This document shows positions 58,164 to 64,000 of a DNA stretch of 64,000 nucleotides, in pieces. This stretch comes from Variovorax paradoxus (lineage in GTDB: Bacteria > Pseudomonadota > Gammaproteobacteria > Burkholderiales > Burkholderiaceae_C). Every line of letters begins with the position of its first letter. Position 1 is the stretch's first letter. Both the position numbers and the translations under genes were made by a program. The notes beneath the pieces are model-generated. The model was not told the DNA's origin and did not search any database. It saw only the letters and a program-made list of their open reading frames with translations. The stretch covers positions 124,001-188,000 of the forward strand of contig NZ_JAGGNU010000024.1 in NCBI RefSeq assembly GCF_018614915.1. The letters are read 5' to 3'.

Positions 58164-58886
58164 ATGACCGATACCGTGAATGCCGATCCGGCGGAACTCG
58201 CCAAATTTTCTGAGCTCGCGCACCGCTGGTGGGATCTGGAAAGCGAATTCCGACCGCTACACGAAATTAATCCGCTGCGCCTGGAGTGGATCGAGAGCAT
58301 TGCGCCGGTTGCCGGGTGCCGAGTGCTCGACGTGGGTTGCGGGGGCGGAATCCTTGCCGATGCCATGGCGCGAGGGGGCGCCGACGTCCTGGGCATCGAT
58401 CTGGCCGACAAGGCCCTCAAGGTCGCCCAATTGCACGCGCTGGAAGCAGCGACACGCGGTGTGAAGTACCGCGAAATCAGTGTCGAGGCGCTGGCCGCCG
58501 AACAGCCCGAGAGCTTCGACGTCGTGACCTGCATGGAAATGCTCGAGCACGTGCCCCAGCCCGCCTCCGTCGTGAAGGCCTGCGCGCAGCTTGTCAAGCC
58601 GGGCGGCTGGGTGTTTTTCTCGACCATCCATCGGAACCTGAAGTCCTTCCTGTTCGCGATTGTCGGTGCCGAGTACATGCTGGGTCTGCTGCCGCGCGGC
58701 ACGCACGAATACCAGAAGTTGATCCGGCCCAGTGAGCTCGCCGCGCATTGCCGTGCCGCGAAGCTCGATCTGCGTCACACGCGTGGCCTGGAGCACAACC
58801 CCGTGACGCGGCGTTATTGGCTTAGCGACGACACCAGCGTCAACTACATGTTTGCAACTCGCAAACCATCGGTGTCCCAGCCATGA
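58164..58886 (+). CDS. ubiG: Ubiquinone biosynthesis O-methyltransferase
   Basis: 240 residues. Opening AELAKFSELAHRWWDLESEFRPLHEINPLRL is diagnostic of UbiG (quoted only in part here). SAM motif I is VLDVGCGGGILAD (about residue 53) and the C-terminus has DTSVNYM. It carries out both O-methylations of ubiquinone synthesis. No Shine-Dalgarno precedes the ATG. A CATAAT box at 58152-58157 would place transcription start at or next to the ATG, so a leaderless message is possible. It overlaps gph by 4 bases. Confidence 0.94.
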   Translation: MTDTVNADPAELAKFSELAHRWWDLESEFRPLHEINPLRLEWIESIAPVAGCRVLDVGCGGGILADAMARGGADVLGIDLADKALKVAQLHALEAATRGVKYREISVEALAAEQPESFDVVTCMEMLEHVPQPASVVKACAQLVKPGGWVFFSTIHRNLKSFLFAIVGAEYMLGLLPRGTHEYQKLIRPSELAAHCRAAKLDLRHTRGLEHNPVTRRYWLSDDTSVNYMFATRKPSVSQP

Positions 58887-59554
58887 TGGCGGCCGATGCG
58901 ACGCAGGCTGTGCTGTTCGACCTCGACGGCACGCTGATCGACAGCGCGCCGGACCTGGGCGCCGCGGCCGATCAGATGCGCACCGATCGAGGCCTGGCCT
59001 CGCTGCCCCTGGAGCGCTATCGCCCCATGGCCGGGGCCGGCGCGCGCGGGATGCTGGGCGTGGCCTTCGGCATCACGCCGGATGCGCCGGATTTCGTACC
59101 GCTGCGCGACGAGTTCTTCCTCAACTACGAAGGCCGGATGCTGCGCAACACGCTGGTCTTCGAAGGGGTGGCCGAATTGGTCGAGGCACTTTGCGCGCGC
59201 GGCCTGCAGTGGGGCGTGGTCACCAACAAGTCGATGCGCTTCACCGGCCCGCTCACGCGTGCGATACCGCTGTTCGGAACCGCGCGTGCCATCGTGGGCG
59301 GCGACACGACACCGTACGCCAAGCCCCATCCCGAACCTCTCTTCGAGGCCGCGCGGCAACTGGGCGTGCCGCCCGACCGTTGCATCTACGTCGGTGATGA
59401 CCAGCGCGACATGGAAGCGGGCCGGGCCGCAGGCATGCGGACGGTCGCTGCCGCCTATGGCTACATGGGAGCGGACGCGGATGTGACCCTGTGGCAGGCC
59501 GATGCCGCTATCACATCACCCATGGAGCTCTTGCAACTACTCAAACAGCCCTAA
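58883..59554 (+). CDS. gph: Phosphoglycolate phosphatase (HAD family)
   Basis: 223 residues. HAD motif I is FDLDGTLIDS (about residue 12), motif II near VVTNKS, motif III Lys in TPYAKPHPEPL and motif IV VGDDQRDMEAG. It removes phosphate from 2-phosphoglycolate. It could be another HAD phosphatase (for example MupP-like), since UbiG-Gph pairing is shared by both groups. ATGA overlap with ubiG. Its last codons contain the promoter of the tmRNA gene. Confidence 0.88.
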   Translation: MMAADATQAVLFDLDGTLIDSAPDLGAAADQMRTDRGLASLPLERYRPMAGAGARGMLGVAFGITPDAPDFVPLRDEFFLNYEGRMLRNTLVFEGVAELVEALCARGLQWGVVTNKSMRFTGPLTRAIPLFGTARAIVGGDTTPYAKPHPEPLFEAARQLGVPPDRCIYVGDDQRDMEAGRAAGMRTVAAAYGYMGADADVTLWQADAAITSPMELLQLLKQP

Positions 59555-59557
59555 AAT
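59531..59557 (+). promoter_or_regulatory. ssrA: Putative sigma-70 promoter of ssrA
   Basis: TTGCAA (59531-59536) and TAAAAT (59552-59557) lie 15 bases apart, about 10 bases before the mature 5' end of the tmRNA. The -35 box and spacer lie inside the end of gph. Spacing is slightly short, so activity is probable but not certain. Confidence 0.55.
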
Positions 59558-59566
59558 CAGTCGCTT

Positions 59567-59954
59567 GGGGCTGCACTGGTTTCGACGCGGGTTCGGAATC
59601 GCAGCGGGGCATGTCGAGCTGAATGCGCTCGTAAAACAGATTCAAACAAACTAACTGCAAACGACGAACGTTTCGCACTCGCCGCTTAATTGCCGGTGAG
59701 CTTTGCAACAGCAGGCCGATGGGCTGGGCAAGGGGGCGCTAGAGCAATCTGACGCCTCCCGGCTGCAAAGATAATCTACATTGGCTGGCCCCGATCCGGG
59801 TACCTTGGGTCGGGGCGAGAACATAGGGTGCTGGCGGCCGGTGTAGCGTGCGACTGCGCGACACCGGTGGCGAGATCCAAATCAGATCGCTAAACATGTA
59901 GAACTGCGCGACGAAGGCTTGCGGACGGGGGTTCAAATCCCCCCAGCTCCACCA
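59567..59954 (+). ncRNA. ssrA: Transfer-messenger RNA
   Basis: 388 bases. The 5' end GGGGCTG pairs with CAGCTCC near the 3' end, which finishes in ACCA, forming the tRNA-Ala-like acceptor. The T arm reads GGGGGTTCAAATCCCCC. The tag frame begins at GCA 59657 and ends with TAA 59687-59689, encoding ANDERFALAA, the tag of Burkholderiales. It rescues stalled ribosomes with SmpB and marks the products for proteolysis. One-piece form, not permuted. Confidence 0.97.
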
Positions 59955-60080
59955 TACAAATGCATCCAGCGGGCGGCCGATGAGGCCGCATGGCTGCTGC
60001 TCATCCACTCGAAGGTTCAGCGGGGCTCGCGATGCCCTGAGTGCGAGCTATAGTCGGCGTCGCTCTTCCAGAGGACCCCC

Positions 60081-61673
60081 ATGGATTCATCGACGACCAC
60101 GCTCACGAGTTACTACGACACCGTGCCGTACGACTCGCATCCTTTTCCTCAGTCGGCGGTGGAGCACCTGGAGGCGCTGGCCTTCCTGTTCGGGCTGGAG
60201 TCGCCTGCACCGGCGCGCGCGCGCGTGCTCGAACTCGGCAGCGCGGCCGGCGGCAACCTGATTCCGTTCGCAGCGCGTCATCCGGAAGCCCGGGCCTTGG
60301 GCGTCGATCTCTCGCCGGTGCAGATCCGGCAGGGCGCGGCGGCCATCGAGCATTCGGGTCTGAAGAACGTCGAACTGCGCGCGCTCGACATCTCGCGCAT
60401 CGACGCCTCCTTCGGCCAGTTCGACTACATCATCTGCCACGGCGTCTACAGCTGGGTGCCGGCGCCGGTGCAGGATGCGATCCTGCGCGTGTGCTCCGAG
60501 AACCTCGCGCCCAATGGCGTGGCCTACGTGAGCTACAACGTGTACCCGGGCTGGAAGGCGCGCGAGATCGTGCGCGACGCCATGATCCTGCGCGGCGCAC
60601 CGCGCGACGAGCCGGACGAGAAGCTCTCCTATGCGCGCGGCATGCTCGAGTTTCTCGAGCAGTCGGCGCGGCCGGACAGCGTGCTCAAGAAGACGCTCGA
60701 GGAGACCATGCCGATCGTGCGCGCCGCCAACAGCTCGTACCTGCTGCACGAGTTCCTCGAACCCTGCAACTCGCCCTGCTATTTCAAGGAATTCGCCGCG
60801 CGTGCGGGCGCGCACGGACTGAGCTACCTGGCGGACGCGGAGCCATCGACCATGTTCGTCCAGAACTACGGCGAAAAGGTGCGCGATCCCTTGCTGCGCG
60901 AATGCGGGGGCAGCCAGATTCTGATGGAGCAGTACCTGGACTTCCTGGTCAACCGCACCTTCCGCCAGACGCTGCTCGTCAAGCAGGAGCGTGCCACCGA
61001 CATCCGCTACCGCCTCGACCCCGAGCGCATCCGCGCGCTCGAATTCGCCGGCGTGTTCGCGGCCGAGGGCGGTGGCGTGCTCACCCTCGACGCGCAGGAG
61101 CAGCCCTGCAACGCGATGCGCAACCTCAAGATCACCCTGCGGCTGCCGTTGCAAAAAGCGGTGGCACAGGTGCTCGACGAGCGCTACCCGGCGACCGCCT
61201 CGGTCGACGCGCTCATTGCCGAAGTTTCGGCGCGCACCGGGGAACCGCGCGCCGCCGTCGAGCCGCCCGTCATGGCGATGCTCGAGGAGCTGCTGATCCT
61301 GGGCGCCTTGCGCATCCGGCGCGCCGCACCGCAGGCGGCCGCGCAGGTGTCGGAATTCCCGCGTGCGCTGTCCGCGGTTCGCGGGGCCCCGAGCCTCGCC
61401 CTGAACGCAGGACCGTCTGCCGTCGCCTGCAACATGTGGCATGAGCCGGTCGGGCTCTCGCTGCTCGAACGCTGCCTCCTGCCCTTGCTCGACGGCGAGC
61501 ACTCGCACGAGGCCCTGGCGCAGCACCTGGCCGCGGAAGCCCGCGCCGAGCGCCTGCGCTTCATCAAGGACGAGAAGCCGCTGACCGAAGAAGCCGCGCT
61601 GCGCGAATTCACGCAGCAGCAGGTGGCGCTCGCGCTTCGGGACCTGCGGCGCAAGGCGCTGCTGGCGGGCTGA
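60081..61673 (+). CDS. SAM-dependent methyltransferase with methyltransferase regulatory domain
   Basis: 530 residues. Opening YYDTVPYDSHPFPQS, SAM motif I VLELGSAAGGNLIPFA (about residues 49-64), LGVDLSPVQI and FDYIICHGVYSWVP. The middle is the methyltransferase regulatory domain (NSSYLLHEFLEPCNSPCYF), then a C-terminal helical domain. The same architecture occurs in rickettsial protein-lysine methyltransferases that modify outer-membrane proteins, so a protein substrate is possible. RBS GAGGAC precedes ATG 60081. It lies 27 bases upstream of ggt. Confidence 0.85.
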   Translation: MDSSTTTLTSYYDTVPYDSHPFPQSAVEHLEALAFLFGLESPAPARARVLELGSAAGGNLIPFAARHPEARALGVDLSPVQIRQGAAAIEHSGLKNVELRALDISRIDASFGQFDYIICHGVYSWVPAPVQDAILRVCSENLAPNGVAYVSYNVYPGWKAREIVRDAMILRGAPRDEPDEKLSYARGMLEFLEQSARPDSVLKKTLEETMPIVRAANSSYLLHEFLEPCNSPCYFKEFAARAGAHGLSYLADAEPSTMFVQNYGEKVRDPLLRECGGSQILMEQYLDFLVNRTFRQTLLVKQERATDIRYRLDPERIRALEFAGVFAAEGGGVLTLDAQEQPCNAMRNLKITLRLPLQKAVAQVLDERYPATASVDALIAEVSARTGEPRAAVEPPVMAMLEELLILGALRIRRAAPQAAAQVSEFPRALSAVRGAPSLALNAGPSAVACNMWHEPVGLSLLERCLLPLLDGEHSHEALAQHLAAEARAERLRFIKDEKPLTEEAALREFTQQQVALALRDLRRKALLAG

Positions 61674-61700
61674 TTCCATTTCAAAAAGGAGAAGAAAACC

Positions 61701-63437
61701 ATGAAACAGCTTCAGTGGACATCCGCCTTGCGCACCGTCGTTGCAGCGGCGCTTGCGCTGGCGGGCGCGGCACAACTGCACGCAGCCTCGCAGGCACCGG
61801 TGGCGGCCGAGACCGGCATGGTCGTGAGCGCCCAGCATCTTGCGACCAGGATCGGCGTCGATGTGCTCAAGCGAGGCGGCAATGCGATCGACTCCGCAGT
61901 CGCTGTCGGCTATGCGCTGGCCGTGGTCTACCCGGCTGCGGGCAACCTGGGCGGCGGCGGCTTCATGACCGTGCAACTCGCCGATGGCCGCAAGACCTTC
62001 CTCGACTTCCGCGAGAAAGCACCGCTGGCCGCCACGGCCAACATGTACCTCGACAAGGACGGCAACGTCGTCAAGGGCCTGAGCACGAACGGCCACCTTG
62101 CCGTGGGCGTGCCCGGCACAGTTTCCGGTCTCGAGACGGCGCGCGAGAAGTACGGCACCATGAAGCGCGATGCGCTGATCGCGCCCTCGATCACGCTGGC
62201 CGAACGCGGTTTCGTGCTGGAGCAGGGCGACATCGACATGCTCGCGACGGCAACCGCCGACTTCAGGAAAGACCCGGCCTCCGGCACGATCTTCCTGAAC
62301 AAGGGCGAGCCCTTCGCGGTCGGCCAGAAGCTGGTGCAGAAAGACCTGGCGAAGACACTCAAGGCCATCAGCCGCAACGGCGTCGAGGGTTTCTACAAGG
62401 GCCCGGTGGGTGCCGCCATCGTGGCCTCGAGCCAGGCCGGCAAGGGGATCATCACGCAGGCCGACCTGAACCAGTACACCACGCGCGAACTCGCGCCGGT
62501 CGAATGCGACTACCGCGGCTACCGCGTGATTTCGGCGCCGCCGCCGAGCTCGGGCGGGGTGGTGATCTGCGAGATGCTGAACATCCTCGAGGGCTACCCG
62601 CTCAAGGACCTCGGCTTCCGCTCGGCGCAGGCCGTGCACTACCAGATCGAGGCGATGCGCCACGCCTATGTCGACCGCAACAGCTACCTCGGCGACCCCG
62701 ACTTCGTGAAGAATCCGCTCGACCGGCTGCTCGACAAGGGCTACGCCGAAAAGATCCGCGCCGTGATCGACCCGAAGAAGGCCGGCGTTTCCAAGGACAT
62801 CAAGCCCGGCGTCGCACCCCATGAAGGCAGCAACACCACCCACTACTCGATCGTCGACCAGTGGGGCAATGCGGTCTCGGTGACCTACACCCTGAACGAC
62901 TGGTTCGGCGCCAAGGTTACGGCCGCCGGCACCGGTGTGCTGCTCAACAACGAGATGGACGACTTCACCTCGAAGATCGGCGTACCCAACCTCTACGGTC
63001 TGGTGCAGGGCGAGGCCAATGCCATCGCCCCGGGCAAGCGGCCGCTGTCCTCGATGAGCCCGACCATCGTGACCAAGGACGGCAAGCCCGTGTTCGTGGT
63101 CGGCACGCCGGGCGGCAGCCGCATCATCACGGCGGTGCTGCACACCATCCTCAATGTCGTCGACTACGGCATGAACGTGCAGGAGGCCGTCGACGCGCCG
63201 CGCTTCCACCAGCAGTGGCTGCCCGACGTGACCAACGTCGAGACCTTCGCGCTCAGCCCCGACACGCGCAAGCTCCTGACCGACATGGGCCACAACCTCG
63301 GCGTGCCGCAGCCTGCGAACCACATGGCGGCGATCATCGTCGGCGCGCCCTCGCTGGGCGGCAAGCCGGTCGGCAAGAACCGCTTCTACGGTGCCAACGA
63401 CCCGCGGCGCAACACCGGGCTGGCGCTCGGGTACTGA
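61701..63437 (+). CDS. ggt: Gamma-glutamyltranspeptidase
   Basis: 578 residues. Signal peptide ends near LHA (about residue 29). Large-subunit landmarks are VLKRGGNAIDSAVAVGYAL and AGNLGGGGFM. The self-cleavage site and nucleophile Thr lie in GSNTTHYSIVDQWGNAVS (about residue 379), and the oxyanion region is LSSMSPTIV. It is a periplasmic heterodimer after cleavage, hydrolysing or transferring the gamma-glutamyl group of glutathione. RBS AAGGAGAAG. It overlaps the next gene by one base (TGATG). Confidence 0.94.
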   Translation: MKQLQWTSALRTVVAAALALAGAAQLHAASQAPVAAETGMVVSAQHLATRIGVDVLKRGGNAIDSAVAVGYALAVVYPAAGNLGGGGFMTVQLADGRKTFLDFREKAPLAATANMYLDKDGNVVKGLSTNGHLAVGVPGTVSGLETAREKYGTMKRDALIAPSITLAERGFVLEQGDIDMLATATADFRKDPASGTIFLNKGEPFAVGQKLVQKDLAKTLKAISRNGVEGFYKGPVGAAIVASSQAGKGIITQADLNQYTTRELAPVECDYRGYRVISAPPPSSGGVVICEMLNILEGYPLKDLGFRSAQAVHYQIEAMRHAYVDRNSYLGDPDFVKNPLDRLLDKGYAEKIRAVIDPKKAGVSKDIKPGVAPHEGSNTTHYSIVDQWGNAVSVTYTLNDWFGAKVTAAGTGVLLNNEMDDFTSKIGVPNLYGLVQGEANAIAPGKRPLSSMSPTIVTKDGKPVFVVGTPGGSRIITAVLHTILNVVDYGMNVQEAVDAPRFHQQWLPDVTNVETFALSPDTRKLLTDMGHNLGVPQPANHMAAIIVGAPSLGGKPVGKNRFYGANDPRRNTGLALGY

Positions 63438-64000
63438 TGCGGATCGACGAGATCCTCTACACCCAGGGCTTCGGCACCCGGCGCGTCTGCGCCGGGCTGG
63501 TTCAGCAAGGCCTGGTAAGGACGGCGGGAGCCGTCGTCGCAGACCCCGCGGCGGAATTCGAGACGGAAGGCCTGCGCTTCACCGTCCAGGGCACCGAGTG
63601 GGAATACCACGAGAAGGCCTACCTGTTGCTGCACAAGCCGGCGGGCACCGAGTGCTCGCAGAAGCCGTCGACCTATCCCAGCATCTACACGCTGTTGCCG
63701 TCGCCCTTGCGCCTGCGACCCAACAAGGGCGCGGTGCAAGGCGTGCAGGCCATCGGCCGGCTCGACCAGGACACCACCGGCCTCCTGCTCCTGACCGACG
63801 ACGGCCAGTTCATCCACCGCATGGGCTCGCCCAAGCACCATGTGCCCAAGGTCTACGAGGTGGGCACCAAGCATGCGATCGACGACACGCAAGTGGCCCG
63901 GCTGCTGGCCGGCGTGGTGCTCGACGACGACCCGAGGCCGGTGCGCGCCGCCGCCTGCGAGGCGGTCGCGCCGCAGCACCTGCGGCTTACCCTCACCGAA
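63437..64000 (+). CDS. Pseudouridine synthase, RsuA/RluE type (partial, runs off the right edge)
   Basis: 188 codons are visible with no stop. The N-terminal S4-like RNA-binding region (MRIDEILYTQGFGTRR...) is followed by the catalytic RsuA-family motif IGRLDQDTTGLLLLTDDG (catalytic Asp about residue 117) and the KVYEVGT strand. It makes a pseudouridine in rRNA, probably 16S position 516 (RsuA). The C-terminus lies outside the window. Translationally coupled to ggt by TGATG. Confidence 0.9.
   Translation, partial: MRIDEILYTQGFGTRRVCAGLVQQGLVRTAGAVVADPAAEFETEGLRFTVQGTEWEYHEKAYLLLHKPAGTECSQKPSTYPSIYTLLPSPLRLRPNKGAVQGVQAIGRLDQDTTGLLLLTDDGQFIHRMGSPKHHVPKVYEVGTKHAIDDTQVARLLAGVVLDDDPRPVRAAACEAVAPQHLRLTLTE

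Noticed and set aside
59900..60080. Integration site (att) at the tmRNA 3' end
   Set aside because: tmRNA genes are common attachment sites, but no integrase, duplicated 3' end or foreign genes follow.

Overview
This is a gene-dense, very GC-rich stretch of bacterial chromosome. It looks like a betaproteobacterium of the order Burkholderiales, family Comamonadaceae, and most resembles Variovorax or a close relative. The evidence is the one-piece tmRNA with the tag ANDERFALAA, the block gyrA-DUF2059-serC-pheA-tyrA-aroA/cmk-rpsA-ihfB-lapA-lapB, an orphan Bug/TctC solute-binding protein, and a short GC-rich repeat family inside aroA. Species assignment is inference. I see no insertion sequence, prophage, integrase, CRISPR array, rRNA or tRNA. 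No gene-free gap exceeds about 300 bases.

Layout. (a) 1-9540, mixed metabolic genes: a partial zinc-ribbon membrane protein whose C-terminal side is a 25-residue tandem repeat, an alpha/beta hydrolase, a tannase-family lipoprotein, a DUF418 membrane protein, an AhpD-like protein, aspA, a GYD protein, a thioredoxin, and a GAF-Fis regulator. (b) 9673-17210, a complete molybdenum-hydroxylase operon (coxS, coxL, coxM, coxD, coxE, coxG, and an XdhC-type gene). Its large subunit carries the form II motif AYRGAGR, so the substrate is probably not CO. The divergent GAF-Fis regulator probably controls it. (c) 17510-25543, an unusual cluster. A CDP-alcohol phosphatidyltransferase, a YceI protein and a membrane sulfatase-fold enzyme form a leftward operon. 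A BchC-like dehydrogenase, a 6-pyruvoyl-tetrahydropterin-synthase-fold protein lacking its catalytic residues, a GT4 glycosyltransferase and a methyltransferase form a rightward operon. A RibD-type reductase and a membrane protein converge on it. This is the best candidate in the window for an undescribed pathway. (d) 25571-34876, accessory metabolism: GST, Bug/TctC protein, an aconitase-family enzyme with AcnB-like domain order, LysR, ferredoxin reductase, MFS pump, a short-chain dehydrogenase-fold protein without its catalytic Tyr/Lys, and a small putative calcium-binding protein. (e) 34881-44344, transport: a six-gene Mrp cation/proton antiporter operon, then a TRAP transporter with crcB directly behind it. 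(f) 44382-57156, the conserved housekeeping block on the minus strand (DNA topology, serine and aromatic amino acid synthesis, translation, envelope assembly). (g) 57381-64000, OmpA, ubiG, gph, tmRNA, a methyltransferase with a regulatory domain, gamma-glutamyltransferase, and a partial pseudouridine synthase.

Many neighbours share overlapping stop/start codons (ATGA, GTGA, TTGA, TGATG), which marks operons with translational coupling. Anomalies worth checking: the in-frame 3x repeat in aroA, the degenerate PTPS, the altered SDR active site, a probable one-base frameshift at the start of a ComEA-like gene, and Gln at GyrA position 83.
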